Source: Buxus sempervirens
Lineage: Eukaryota > Streptophyta > Magnoliopsida > Buxales > Buxaceae
DNA length: 64,000 nt
Direction of reading: 5' to 3'
NCBI GenBank assembly: GCA_947561395.2
Contig: OX387195.1
Coordinates: 1,371,501-1,435,500, forward strand
Part shown: positions 1 through 11,145 of the stretch, in pieces
How the letters are laid out: each line of letters opens with the position of its first letter
How positions within the stretch are numbered: the first letter of the stretch is position 1
Made by a program: the position numbers and the translations under genes
The notes under the pieces: generated by a model
Seen by the model: the letters and a program-made list of their open reading frames with translations, nothing else
Told to the model about the DNA's origin: nothing
The model's database searches: none

Positions 1-46
1 AATCCTAATTCAACTAACACTTAAATACTAAAAGATAAGACACTAA

Positions 47-982
47 GGAGCTGTTTGGTAGGGTTTCTGGTTTCTGGATTATGGATTATAATCTAGATTT
101 TGAAGAACTAGATTCTCAATGCTGATTTTTAGAATCCAAAATCTTGTTTGGATGCTTTGGATTTTAACTCCTTTGTTTAAGTAACCACTATGAATTAGGG
201 GTGCAAATCGGTTTGAGAAAACCCAAAACTTGCCCGAACCAAACCGATTTTAGTTTGGTTTGGTTTGATTGTTTAGGTGTTCGGTTTGGTTCAAAAATCC
301 CTAACCCAAATTAAGTCGGTTCAGTTTTGGGTTTAATACTTGGTTAACTCAAATCAAATGAATTAGTATATTTTCCTAAACCAATTTGAATTTTCCTAAA
401 CTGAATCGAACCGATTTTGGGTTTAATCTAATTTGGTTCGATTCAATTTTGGGTTTAATGTAACTCAGTTTAGTTCGGTTTGGGTTTAATGTAATTCGGT
501 TCAGTTCAATTTTGGGTTTAATGTAATTTGGTTTGGATTTAATGTAATTTGATTTAGGTTGGTTTAAGTAATTTGGTTTGGTTCGGTTCGGTTTTGGATT
601 TAATGTAATTTGGTTTGGTTCAGTTGGAATTTAGGTCTTTTACTTTATTTTTAATTCGATTTTATATTTTCGGGTTTCAATTCGGTTTGGTTCGGTTTTG
701 GGTTGACTAAAAGTAATTCTAGTTCGGTCTTGGATTGACCTCAACCCGCACAAACCAACTCGGGTTGCACCCTTACTATGAATAGCTTCTTATGACTTGA
801 ATTTTACTTTTTTAACTTTCAAAATCTATAGAAACCCATAAAATGTGGATTGTAGATTTTGGCCAGATTTTAAAATCTAATTGTAAAATCCAACTTTCAA
901 AAACCTTACCAAACAACTTGATAGACCTTGGTTTCTAGATTCTACTAGAATCCAGAAACCAAAAACCCTGCCAAACGAAACC
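47..982. mobile_element. PIF/Harbinger-like non-autonomous element with TAA target duplication
   Basis: Seen: terminal inverted repeats of about 34 bp; both ends share GTTTGG, AGGGTTT and GGTTTCTGGATT. Position 47 is preceded by TAA (44-46) and position 982 is followed by TAA (983-985). Family knowledge: a TWA duplication with a GTTTGG-containing terminus is typical of PIF/Harbinger (Tourist-like) MITEs. No transposase is encoded. Positions 196-775 are a separate hAT-like insertion, so the element's own length is about 350 bp. A related end is seen at 4378. Confidence 0.85.
196..775. mobile_element. hAT-like non-autonomous element nested in the PIF-like element
   Basis: Seen: ends TAGGGGTGCAA and TTGCACCCTTA form an 11-bp inverted repeat with one mismatch. 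They are flanked by the perfect 8-bp duplication CTATGAAT (188-195 and 776-783). An 8-bp duplication plus TA(A/G)GGGTG ends is typical of hAT elements. The interior is a degenerate tandem array of GGTTTGGTTCGG and GGGTTTAATGTAA units, with no open frame of note. Confidence 0.88.
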
Positions 983-1650
983 TAAAACTTAAAACACTAA
1001 AACGTAACCTATACGTAACCAAGGAACCTTGATTTAATTAATTCTAACATCTTTTAGTTTTACCGTGGGTAGGATTCAAACGGATGTATTGGGTAGTTTT
1101 TGTTTTTCTCTTTTTGTGTCACTTCTTTTCTTTAGTAGAATAGAGAACGTGACTAGTGGTTTTTGGGTTTTTTTTCGCTTTTCTCTCTCATGTGCAACCA
1201 GAATGTGATTCGTGTTTTATGAAGTAATAGTGGACGTGGGCTTATCTTCATCTTTCTAGCCCTTTATTTTTCATCTTTCTACACCTTCATTTGTAGCTTC
1301 CACAGGATCTTATCATGTGTGACCACTTTAATGGACATGGAACTCACGAGATAGGCATAACTAAAGTTCAGCTTGTGCAAGAAATGGGAGGAAAACGTTT
1401 GATGGGTCGACAGCCATTACGTATTGTTGTTGGGACAAGACCATTTATTAGCTAGCAATGCCTTTATCTCCAAGCATTTATTGTTAGCATAGAGGAATAG
1501 TTGTCACCCCTTCTTATTTGATGTCACATTGATTTTATCTCTAAGCATTTATTCTTAGCATAGAGGAATAGTTGTCACCCCTTCTTATTTGATGTTGACA
1601 TTGATTTTTGCTGCTAAAGTAAACACGTTTTTCCTTCTTTTTTTGTGTAC
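983..1650. other. Spacer upstream of the membrane-protein gene, with a 71-bp tandem duplication
   Basis: No gene is seen. Positions 1463-1533 and 1534-1606 are two tandem copies of a roughly 71-bp unit differing at a few bases and a 2-bp indel. As the stretch just upstream of the TATA box it probably holds the proximal promoter of the gene at 2.1 kb. Confidence 0.6.
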
Positions 1651-1659
1651 TCCAGCCTC

Positions 1660-1667
1660 TATAAATA
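1660..1667 (+). promoter_or_regulatory. TATA box of the membrane-protein gene
   Basis: TATAAATA lies in a CCTCTATAAATAGAGG context about 440 bp upstream of the chosen start codon. The leader after it carries a short upstream ORF (ATG at 1693) that ends at TGA near 1746. A GTGAGG/GTATTG donor lies near 1745-1750 and an AG acceptor (TGGTGCAG) at 2080-2087, so a 5'-UTR intron of about 340 bp is likely. Confidence 0.6.
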
Positions 1668-1758
1668 GAGGACTCGAGGCAGAGTCAAAAGCATGAAGGA
1701 GAATGCAATGCTTGAAGGCAAAAGCTTTGTCTTAAGTGTGTGGTGAGGTATTGTAAAT

Positions 1759-1782
1759 GAGATGCTTCACGTGGAGCATCTC
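1759..1782 (+). other. Hairpin with CACGTG in its loop
   Basis: A perfect 8-bp stem (GAGATGCT pairing with AGCATCTC) flanks the loop TCACGTGG, which contains a G-box core CACGTG. It sits just inside the inferred 5'-UTR intron. Its role is unknown. Confidence 0.45.
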
Positions 1783-2107
1783 ACAGTTATGCTTTTTCCA
1801 ATTTTTTTATATATATTTTCAAAACCCAAGAAACTGCAACTGTTGGATAATCCATTTGTCAGCTCTGAATGACATATCACCAAGAGCTGCAATTAATAAC
1901 AGCAGACAATTTCAAACCATGATTTATGTGATTTGCCAATTTAATTAGTGTGATTTTTGAATTTCTATTACCATGGATTTTATTGAATTTGATTCCATTT
2001 ATGATGCTTTAATTTCGTTTCTTTATTGTGATGGGTTGGAATATTGGTCCAAGGACTGACCATTAATGCACGTGTTCAATGGTGCAGGAGGCACCGAGGT
2101 TTCTTTG

Positions 2108-3142
2108 ATGGCTGGTTTTACTTTTCTGAATGATGAGCAGCTGCGAAAGCTTGCTAATGTGATTTACTACCAAGAAGTAGAGGCCATACGAAATATCAAG
2201 TTCAGCTCAGAATATGAGCTCGCGAAATACCTGGATGACTGTAAAGTTGGTTATGAATCGGTGTTGAGCCTTTTGAATGCTGGCGGTGAAATGGAGAACA
2301 AGTATGACAAGGACAAGGAACGGGGTCCTATTGCTCATGATATTTTCTCTTATGTCAAAAAGTGCATCAACAGCGCACTGCAGACGGTTCGAAACTATTA
2401 TCTGCGACTTGAATATCTAGAGAAAATTAGAGAGCATTCCAAATTTCTTATCAGTGCACTAAAAGAGCTGGATACTGCGAATCCGATCAATGTTGCACGT
2501 CTGGCCAAGGAGGCAGTCCAATACAAGAATGCCATGTCACACTACCTCCAGGAGCATCGAAGTGGTGCATCAAAAATGTTCTCAAAATGGCTCAAGGAGA
2601 GCGGCATGAAGTTTGAGGACTTGGTGAAAAGGTACCAAGTGGAGCTTAAGTTTGATGGCCCGTTCAAGAACCTAGAAGATGGAAAAAAGCTAAAGGTGTA
2701 CGAGAAAATCATTGAGGCATCTGGGCGAGGAAGTGCTGGAAAATTAGAGTTGGCGCTTGCGGGTGTTGGCGTAGCCGTGCTCCTTTTCACTGCAGGCATC
2801 ATGGTGTGGGACATATTTTCATCTAAGCATGTCATTGAAACCGTGACACGTGATGCTGTGGATATTATAGCGGCAGTTGGGGGTGCCATGCTAGGAGATG
2901 TTGTTGCAGCTTTCCTCATTGAGTTGGCTGGTGTCGAAGGTTCCACAATCTTCGTAGTGATGGCGGGAGTGATAAGTAGCATCGCAGGAGCTTTCCTCAT
3001 TGGTGCATTCGCTGGCCTCTTGATTGATTTGATTTTTAGCTCTGGGGGCACCGCCCCCCTAAGCACTGATGGCCATCGATGCTACGTAGCACCCCTGCCT
3101 GATGGCGAAGTTCTCGCACGTCAGATCGCCCACCCATATTAA
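2108..3142 (+). CDS. Unidentified plant membrane protein with helical N-terminus and C-terminal hydrophobic block
   Basis: I do not recognise this family by name. The open frame runs from 2066, but I choose the ATG at 2108 (344 aa). It has a better context, and a likely splice acceptor at 2087 places the 2066 ATG inside an intron. Seen: residues 1 to about 215 are charged and predicted mostly helical, with heptad-like stretches. A hydrophobic segment (LELALAGVGVAVLLFTAGI) follows, then a long Gly/Ala-rich hydrophobic region with about two more membrane spans (VDIIAAVGGAMLGDVVAAFL and VVMAGVISSIAGAFLIGAF). The tail ends LARQIAHPY. A TATA box upstream and AATAAA 36 bp after the stop suggest an expressed, intact gene. 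The layout (helical bundle plus hydrophobic hairpins) loosely recalls alpha-helical membrane-inserting proteins, but that is shape only and not an assignment. Confidence 0.8.
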   Translation: MAGFTFLNDEQLRKLANVIYYQEVEAIRNIKFSSEYELAKYLDDCKVGYESVLSLLNAGGEMENKYDKDKERGPIAHDIFSYVKKCINSALQTVRNYYLRLEYLEKIREHSKFLISALKELDTANPINVARLAKEAVQYKNAMSHYLQEHRSGASKMFSKWLKESGMKFEDLVKRYQVELKFDGPFKNLEDGKKLKVYEKIIEASGRGSAGKLELALAGVGVAVLLFTAGIMVWDIFSSKHVIETVTRDAVDIIAAVGGAMLGDVVAAFLIELAGVEGSTIFVVMAGVISSIAGAFLIGAFAGLLIDLIFSSGGTAPLSTDGHRCYVAPLPDGEVLARQIAHPY

Positions 3143-3177
3143 TTGGAATGTGCTTCGCTGGGGTTCTGTAACGATTA

Positions 3178-3183
3178 AATAAA
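3178..3183 (+). terminator. Poly(A) signal AATAAA
   Basis: Canonical AATAAA 36 bp downstream of the stop codon of the membrane-protein gene, followed by T-rich sequence. Confidence 0.65.
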
Positions 3184-3670
3184 GTGTTCACAACTTTGTT
3201 TTTCTCCCCCATGTTCAATCGATGCAAAACTTGAATTTCTTCAGTCACATGCATGGTATTTAACAATACGCTCTACATGTTGAGCGTCAGGTGCAGGTTA
3301 CAGGCATATACGCCAGAATTCAACAGAGTTCGTAATACGAGATCTAGTAAAGAAAAAAAAGATAACGTGATCATTGTACCATTAATTCTACTTGTTTCCC
3401 CAGATGTTTTACTGATGATGGAAAGAAAGGGTAATCAAGAGAGTGATTCAAGAAACTCCGAAAACAATTACAAGAGAGGAGAATAAAGAGCTCAAAGCTC
3501 CAGCAAATTTATGATATTCAAAGATTCAATCATTAGTCTCCCACTTCCTTCTACATAGTCAAAGCATAGGCACAACTTGTTAGCCAAATCACAACTTGCT
3601 AGAAAGACTAGTCAAAGCTATAAATAGCAACTAAAGACTTTCCTTCCCAATATTTTTTAGTCTTCGAGAG
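3184..3670. other. Intergenic spacer
   Basis: No gene, RNA or repeat recognised. The short open frames here have no recognisable similarity or coding character. Confidence 0.5.
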
Positions 3671-3673
3671 CTT

Positions 3674-4374
3674 TCAAGATTACTCAATTTCCAAGACTAC
3701 ATCATCCTTCCCTGGTGAGAAAGAACTCGCCCACGTGTGGTCTTCCAACTTCCCATGATATGATGAATAATCTTGAACATTGAAGGTAAGATGAGTATTG
3801 ACATTTGAAGGAAGTTCAAGCTTGTATACATTATAATTTTTCATTTTCAAAATTCTGCAAGGACGAATCTTCTTTTCCTTAAGTTTGTTGTAAGACCAAG
3901 AAGGAAATCTTTCTTTCATTAAGAAAACTCACACAAGATCGCCTTCATTGAAAACTTTGGCCCGACAATGATTATTAACCACACGCTCATACTTCTCATT
4001 GCTTTCCTTGAGCTTTTTTCTTACCTCATGAATTCGTTCCATTTGTTGTACCAAAATCTTCAGCTCTTCTGTTCTCTAAAGAGGAATTGGAAACAGGAGT
4101 AAGATCAATATAATGTTGTCGAGGTTTCCCATATATTACCTTAAATGGGCTCATTCCGGTAGATCGATTCACCACAGATTTCTAAGCAAATTCAGCTTGT
4201 GGAAGGGCCATATCCTACTGCTTAGGCCTCTCGGCTAATAATGATCCAAGCAAATTTCCCAAAGTCCGATTCACCACTTTGGTTTGCCCATTAGTTTGGA
4301 GATGATAAGCACAACTATAGAGCACAATCGTCCCGGTTCTCTTCCACAAAAATCTCCAAAAATGACTAAGAAAT
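3674..4374 (-). pseudogene. Ty3/gypsy integrase relic (core to C-terminal domain)
   Basis: Read on the minus strand from 4374 downward. The frame gives a KFLSHFWRFLW-type segment, then AYHLQTNGQTEVVNRTLGNL, then an AEFA/NRSTGMSPFKVIYG stretch. These match the integrase catalytic-core end of Ty3/gypsy polyproteins. The last part (3680-3919) is a 79-aa open frame with RFPSWSYNKLKEKKIRPCRI and LTFNVQDYSSYH, the usual integrase C-terminal tail. Internal stops and frame changes are present. No LTR or other pol domain adjoins it: it is cut at 4377 by a PIF-like terminus. Dead fragment. Confidence 0.85.
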
Positions 4375-4377
4375 TTA

Positions 4378-4530
4378 GGGGTCGTTTGTTAGGGCTTCCG
4401 GATTTTGGATTTTGGATTATAATCTAGATAATGTAAATCCAGATTCTTGTTGTTGATTTTCAAAATCCCAAATCCTATTTGGATACTAAAAATTTTGGAA
4501 TATGATTTTGATGTCTAAAATCCAGAATCC
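4378..4530. mobile_element. Truncated PIF/Harbinger-like end
   Basis: Seen: begins GGGGTCGTTTGTTAGGG after TTA (4375-4377). It continues with a TTGGATTATAATCTAGAT stretch shared with the left end of the element at 47. No matching right end is found in the next 900 bp, so this is a one-ended or degraded copy. The right boundary is approximate. Confidence 0.6.
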
Positions 4531-5094
4531 TGTTTGGGTAAAAGACAAGAAATGGCTTTGGTTATTGCAACCCACAACCCACAAGCTCCTATTTTCCCTT
4601 TTGTTTCTTTTCTTCCATTCTAGGGTTTCCCTATTTGCCTTCTTTTTTCCCTTGAGATGGGTTATTGGGAGATCCAAGGGGTTTGGAGTTGAGACTTTCA
4701 GCAATTACTAGTCGATGAGGGCTGCTATCAAAGGGATTCGTGACTTTCCAACAACAACCAGATTGGGTATTTAGGGTAAGTGTCTCAACCTATAGCTTCC
4801 AAAAGAAAATATCAAAGTGTTTTCTTCAATGCTCATCATAGAACATATAGCTCAATAGTGAGGTGCCATCTGGTTCTTAGCACGTAGCTACCCCAAAATC
4901 CAAGAGTTTGAGTCAACAATGGAAAGGCGGCTGGTGCTAATAATGCAAAGAGCACTCATGGTCATGGTCCACTAGGGTCAGATGAGGTTCAAAGGCCATT
5001 GTTACAATTCTTCTGCATCTCCTGCATCTCGAGCTAGGCTACGGTAATGGTGGGTCTCGCTACTTGGGGGGTAGTGTTGAAGTAATCAGTTAGG

Positions 5095-5147
<53 letters not shown>

Positions 5148-5354
5148 AGAGAGGAGAGGCAAGTACCTGTTTTTTGCTGTGGAAGGAAGAGCTCCGAGGA
5201 AGACGAGAGGTCGTGAGGGTCGAGAGTCGGGCTCCTTCTAAAACGCGTAGAAGCTGGATTGTGTGGTTTTATGCTTTAAACCCTCAGAATCAATAAAAGC
5301 CTATAACGAGGCTTTTGGTTTTTGCCCAAATTTCAATATCTGATTTAAAACATG
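4531..5354. other. Spacer with GA microsatellite
   Basis: No gene recognised. A GA-rich simple repeat occupies about 5095-5157. The rest is unique-looking sequence joining the PIF-like fragment to the end of the Helitron homology. Confidence 0.5.
5095..5157. repeat. (GA)n microsatellite
   Basis: Near-continuous GA dinucleotides with a few GAAAGA interruptions. Confidence 0.9.
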
Positions 5355-8300
5355 GCTATAATAAGGCTTCTCTTAAACAACCTTCTATGCTAGTATCCGA
5401 CTCAAGCAGGCCACGAACTTGAGCAGATTCACGAAATGATGTTGTTTCAACACAGCCATGGTTTTTAAATCTTTGAATGATGTTGCTCCTCTAATATGAT
5501 GTAATAGTAATCTTAAATAATACCTTTCACCTTCGACTGGATTTACTGAAATAATTCTTCCAAAAACTAAACCTCTTTTTCTTATAGTCCAGCATTTTTT
5601 ATCGTCATGCCACACAAAATGTTGAGGAAACTCTTTATATAAATATTTTCTTGCCATGATACTATTTTCATTCATAAGAAAATACTCTGTTAATATCGTT
5701 TTTGATGAACTATTATCAGAAATAATGTCATCAAGTTTAGTATTGTCTTGAAATGACACAAAATGCTTGTTTTCTAGATGTAATTGTAAACTTTTAACCG
5801 TTGGGTGTATTTCATGTAAAAAAATTTTGTAAACGCGCCACATTGCCTCTGGAGGTGAAATCCATCTCCCAGTTTGATATTCATGAATTTCATCAATATC
5901 GTAAGAACTTTCTTTATCACTTATATGATATGCCACACGATCATTTCCTTTATATATGTATTTGTATAAGTATTTACTGCTTTAATTGTTGAACATATTT
6001 CTACATTTATGTGACAATCAAATTTGGCGAGTTAATATGGACTATATGTAACAACCCACCTATTGTCTAAATACGCACCTCTTACTTTTACTTTTTCACC
6101 TGTGTTACGTCGTCTATATTTTGGATAGGAGTTTTTTTCTTGTGTTGTATATGCACAAAATTCTTTTGAGTAGTGACTCTTACACTAATTGTTTTTTTGC
6201 ATACAAACATTATTTGGATTTAACTCCCCACAAGGTCCATGCATCATATGTTTGATTACTAATTTGTGTAAATGATCATTGTCCTTTTTATTAGGAATTT
6301 CAGCAGAAACATATTTATCATAATCTTCTGGTGTTTTTAGTTTATACTTGGGTTCTAAAATAAGTAAGAAATGAACATGTGGCAAACCTCTTTTTTGAAA
6401 CTCAATCACATAAATGCAGCAACTCGACCGAATAAATGATTTTTAAAATGTAAATCTTTTAGCTCCTCTAATTTTGCTCTAAGCAATCGTGTGACTAAAT
6501 CTGGTCTATTTTGTGCTTCTTCTTCCGGAGCTAATTCTATTGTTATTTCTACCCATTTAGGATTGCATGTCATTGTAAGAAACATATCTGGTTTTCCAAA
6601 TTTTTTAACTAAGGCCATTGCATCCAAATATCTACGATGCATATCTCGTGGCCCATCTATAAACGATGAAGGTAGAACAATTCTTTTACCAACTTTGCAT
6701 GCACGACCTTCTCCTGCTGTTATACTATCAACAATTCCTTGATATAAATCACCACAAATTTGGTTTTGTTGTGTTCGAAAGAAGTCCAATCGTGAAGTCT
6801 CAATCTTCACATACATGTCGACTACATATTGTTGTAAAAGATGACCACTCCGCAATAGAAATGAAGCATCTCACCTTATCTAATTTGCAATTTGTAGCAA
6901 TAATATTCACGGCAGGAGACACATTCTCGCTTAACCTTAGAATGTTGTATTACTGAAAAGAAACATAGCTAATGTTATTATAAACACATACATTTTAGTA
7001 TACAAATAATATAACAATGAAGCATTCTATTAATTCTATGAATACCTTCTTCTTCCTTTCGTAACAAGTCTTCAGCGGACATAGCCTCACCAGGATTAAT
7101 AGATATTTGTTCTTCATAACGAATATTTCTTCTTCTTCGATTTGTCTTATTGATTCCTTGATGCCAACCAACATCACCATATGAAAATTATATGGGATAT
7201 TGCAATGGATCATAACATCCAAAGTAATGTTGCACTTTATGACTATGCCCACTATTGCTATAAACCATGATATCACGTTCACCTTGAGTTCCACTATTAT
7301 AATCTTCCAATAAAATACCAACTGCTTGTGATTCAGATGGTGCATTATAAACTCGCAGGTCTAGATCAACATTGCTTCTTATCACAATCCTATAATCTTC
7401 TAAAGTAGATATATCTCTTGGCCCTCGAAAAAAACTACAATATGGATTGACCAATAAAATATTTATTAGCTTATCGACGATCAACGGATTCAAAGATGAG
7501 GAAGTGTAAATTCTATTCTCAACTTCATGATCAGCATCAAAAAAATATAGTTGCAAATGTGACAGATGTCCATCTCTTGGTAATAATTCATTTATATAGT
7601 GATAAATCTGTCCTTGTACTCTAAAAGTATATATACCTCTATTTTTTTTACACAAATCTTTATCACATTTAACTCCAAATGAGGTAAATGCAAAGTTATT
7701 ATTATATGTTCGGATATATTTTCTAAATTCAACGGCATCTTCTTCTCTCAACACTAATAACTGCCTTAATTCAATAGGAAGATTATTAGATGGTAAGAAA
7801 ATTTGTCCATCTGAGCAACAAAAGTGTTTTGGCTCATAAGGAAATCTTTTGGCAACACAATAGTGACATATTGATATAATTGGTAAAATATCAATGTCAG
7901 TAGATATTTCCAGAAGATTGTTTGCAACATAGTTAGGTGTAGGATAGTTTGTATCTGCAAAAAAAATAAAGGAAAAAATTAGCTAATACTTGTATACTTC
8001 CTACAATATCTACTTTTATACTATTATGATATACCTTTTTTTCTTTTTCTATTAGCAGAAGAACTTGAGCTTCCATGCTTTGCAATAACCTCATGACCTA
8101 AGACTGAGGCTTTTGATGAGCTATTTTGTTGGGCTTCTTCTTCTTGGTAGCATCGGATGCATCCCGATGTAGATCGTATTTGGTATAAATAGTATAATAA
8201 ATTCTTTATGTATAGTATCTTATGAAAGTCTTTCAGATGTATTATCTTACCAATTTCGTAAGAACTAAATTGTTGCACTGGCTCTTTTCCTTGATTTGTA

Positions 8301-8650
8301 GAATTAGTTGGCAATCTATTGTACAGGTCTTCTCCTTCACTATTCATACTTATTTCCCTTCGATTTGTCAACTTATGAGTAGGAACTATTACGCATAAAA
8401 AAGCAAGAATCCTTATATGTAAGTAATTTATTTTAACGTAAAACCATAAACCACTAATATCAATCACTTTTTATATAACAAATTATATGTACTTACCATT
8501 ATTATTCAATTCACCGCTACTGATATTTATTTTTTTCATCAAATATTGCTGTCGTTTTCTCTTATAAATTACTTCCTTTCTTTCTTTAGATACTTTAGCA
8601 TATTGTTCTCGCTTTTTTCTTCTTTTTTCTTCATGATTCATCTCTGTAAT
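5355..8650 (-). pseudogene. Helitron Rep/helicase protein, broken and lacking the helicase part
   Basis: Minus strand, N to C going down in coordinate. In order: a basic N-terminus (8640-8510, KKREQYAKVSKERKE); a Helitron N-terminal zinc-binding-like stretch (about 7935-7770, ending CCSDGQIFLPSN); the Helitron_like_N region (7754-7188, NPYCSFFRGPRD); then 6855-6406 (SGHLLQQYVVDMYVKIETSR and DMHRRYLDAMALVKKFGKPD); the HUH motif in FQKRGLPHVHFLLILEP (about 6400-6350); the two-tyrosine motif KYLYKYIYKG (about 5975-5945); and an EYQTGRWISPPEAMWRVYK / EGERYYLRLLLHHIRG segment (5936-5385). After a frameshift near 5430 the frame continues as RESAQVRGLLESD to about 5355. Several frameshifts and stops are present. 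The SF1/Pif1 helicase that should follow is absent. In life such proteins nick and replicate single-stranded DNA during rolling-circle transposition; this copy cannot. Confidence 0.9.
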
Positions 8651-8984
8651 AAAATATTTTTTTTACAACGATGAAAAGAAAAAAAAAACAAAGAATTTCG
8701 ATTCAAAAGGGTCTTGATGTTTCTAACCTTTATCATTTGAACAATTTGTCATTCTTTAAAGTGAAAGATTGCTTTCCTGAAATGATAACCACCATATCAA
8801 CCAAGGAAAAATGAGAAAGAATTGTTCTTATTGTTGTTAGCACACGTAGGTCTATGCAATAAAATTATTTTTTCCTTTGCTCAGTAGTGAGTAAAGAAAA
8901 TATGTTCAAAATTCTAGTTTTCTATGAAACTTAGCATTTCTATTCATAATAAATTACAAAACTACAAGCATAAAGTCCAAAGCT
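8651..8984. other. AT-rich spacer upstream of the Helitron protein
   Basis: No gene seen. It may be Helitron 5' sequence; no Helitron terminus (5'-TC, or hairpin plus CTRR) could be recognised. Confidence 0.4.
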
Positions 8985-9290
8985 AAACAAGCATAACTTT
9001 ATGGCATAAATAAACTGAATATAAACAGAAGTAAAAAAAAAATGTTTGTTTACTCAAAAAATTTGAAGATACTAACTAAGCATTAGAAATATGAAATAGC
9101 AAAAGAAAAATGTATATAAATAAATCAAGATGGAATTTGTAATACAATATGTGAAACCAAAAAAGAAATTTGTAACAGAATAATACTTAATATCAATAGA
9201 GAAAAGCATGCTGACATATAAATTACCTACTGTTTTTTGCAAACACGAAAGCCTTTCTTTCCTTGCAATAAATTTGTACATATCCATTGC
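8985..9290. repeat. Direct repeat, copy 1 (about 480-bp offset)
   Basis: Starts with a CATAACTTTATGGCATA-type motif and runs through TACTAACTAAGCAT and TAAATAAATCAAGA to a TACTGTTTT.TGCAAACACG motif. The same order of motifs recurs at 9470-9740. A third start motif lies at 9298. Confidence 0.6.
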
Positions 9291-9469
9291 TATAAATCAT
9301 AACTTTATGGCATAGACAAACTAAACATAAGTAGAAGAAAATAGTATTTGCAACACAATATAAGCAAGCACAGCAAAAATTTAAATACAAATGTATAAAA
9401 TTTTAGAACAAGATATCGGAACAAGAAATAAACAACAAGAACACTTACATTACTGACAGATCCATTCCT

Positions 9470-9740
9470 AGAAAGCATAACTTTATGGTGTAGATAAATT
9501 AAACACAAGCAGAAAAAGTATTTGCACAAACAAACTAACAGAAGGTACTAACTAAGCATAACAAATGTCAAATTAAATAAAGCAAAAATGTATTTAAATA
9601 AATCAAGACATCTACATATGTGAAAAGAGAATACTCCCTAACATATATACATAGACAAAAGGATGTCAAAATACAAATTACTTACTGCTTTGCACAAACA
9701 CGCAAACCCTTCTTTTTCTCCCTTTCAATGCTACGAAAAT
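9470..9740. repeat. Direct repeat, copy 2
   Basis: Same motif order as 8985-9290, with scattered substitutions and indels. Probably an internal duplication in the Helitron-associated spacer. Confidence 0.6.
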
Positions 9741-11034
9741 GCCCTATCAAAACAACACAATATTAAAGTCTCTTATATAAGTAACTTTTAATAGAACATA
9801 GTCAAAGCACATTTAAATATATCTATAGCCTCAAAATAAAGTTGCTTTCATTTATTTCATATTTATTGTATAAATACAAAATAAAACTAATCAAACATTA
9901 TTTTTTGGTTTTCGGTTAGGTCTATGGTTAATCTGAAAAGATTTGGCTTATTTTTTGCTTCACCGTTTTGGTTTGGATTATTTATTGGTTTAGTTTTCAC
10001 TTTGTTTTCTTATAATTATGTTTGATCTTAATTTGTGCAAGAAAATCAATATTATTGAATTATATGTTATTTTTACTCCAACGTTGATAACAAAAAGTCA
10101 GAATAATATAATGAAGTGCATAACCAGCTGCTTCATTACAAATTATATTTCCAAATCTTAATTTCTTACCGATTTCTCTTATGGTTCAATGTTTCTGTAC
10201 ATCTTTTATCACTGATCAGCACTGCAAACTCCTTGTTGCTATGTTATTTAAGTTTTTAGGTTCAAATCAAAGAATCAAAGAGAAAGATCTCTAAAGGTGG
10301 CTTACAAATCAATTATTTCAGGTCAATGTTTTAATCTCCAATATTTTGTTTTCTTTTCTTCGTAAGCTAGAATTGCATAACACGGTCCATTGTGCCAGCC
10401 CAAGTAACTCATTCGAAGGCATTTTTCACATAGGTATTGACTCTTTACAATCTTTAAAATATATATTTTTTTTATCTTTATACAAAGAAACATATTAGTC
10501 TTAAGTTAGAACCTTATGCCACATGGAAAACTTATATCGGTCTGGAATTTCTTTGGTTGATTTATAGTTAATAACAAATGACACTACATAAAATCCAAGC
10601 ACAACATCTAAACGAATCTCCATTTTATCAAGAGCAAAGCTCAAGATAGTAAATTTAACACACTCATCCACAGACCAAATTCAGGTTGGATTCAGTTTGA
10701 TGCATGCCATATTAGGTGATCAATCGAAACCAATCAAATGTTCACCTGTTTGTTTAATTCTTAGCAGGAAAGCAATAAAACAATAATCAAAGTGGAAGAA
10801 GAAAAATAAGGACAAACATATATAATTGCTAACAATAAGGCATAATAAACACACATTTGCAGCCACAAGCATATCAAAGTGTAGAGCAGAAAGTTATTTA
10901 GATCTGAGGCAGATCTAGCCAATAAGGCATGGGCTCATTTTATGTGTTTAGACTGCCTCAACAAACCGCACCCGCCAGGGCTTTCGTTTTTTTTTTCTTT
11001 CCTCTTTTTCATTATTAGTTCTCCAAAGCTCTCT
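9741..11034. other. AT-rich spacer without recognisable genes
   Basis: No coding region, RNA gene or terminal repeat found. Long A/T runs and frequent stops on both strands. Confidence 0.5.
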
Positions 11035-11145
11035 TTAACAAGAACTACGATCCAGTTTAATATCTAATGGGTAACCAATTCTAAAAGATACAAAGTTCAG
11101 ATGACGCCTCTTCTTATCTGGCTCGTCGGCGTCTCCTTTCTCCAT
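11035..11145 (-). pseudogene. Possible first-exon fragment of a HUB/BRE1-like E3 ubiquitin ligase
   Basis: A 36-codon minus-strand frame too short for usual ORF cut-offs. It starts at the ATG at 11145 with MEKGDADEPDKKRRHLNFVS. Plant HUB1/HUB2 (histone H2B mono-ubiquitination ligases) begin with a similar acidic EPD-K/R-KR-HL stretch followed by Ser-rich sequence. After about residue 20 the similarity stops and the frame ends at 11035. The sequence upstream (11146 to about 11760, minus strand) looks like leader sequence, with AAACCCTAG-type motifs. It lies on the same strand as, and upstream of, the Helitron protein. Capture by a Helitron is therefore possible, but no element boundary supports it. 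The short match makes this uncertain. Confidence 0.35.

Noticed and set aside
1757-1948. 63-codon plus frame
   Set aside because: Lies in the inferred 5'-UTR intron; no recognisable features.
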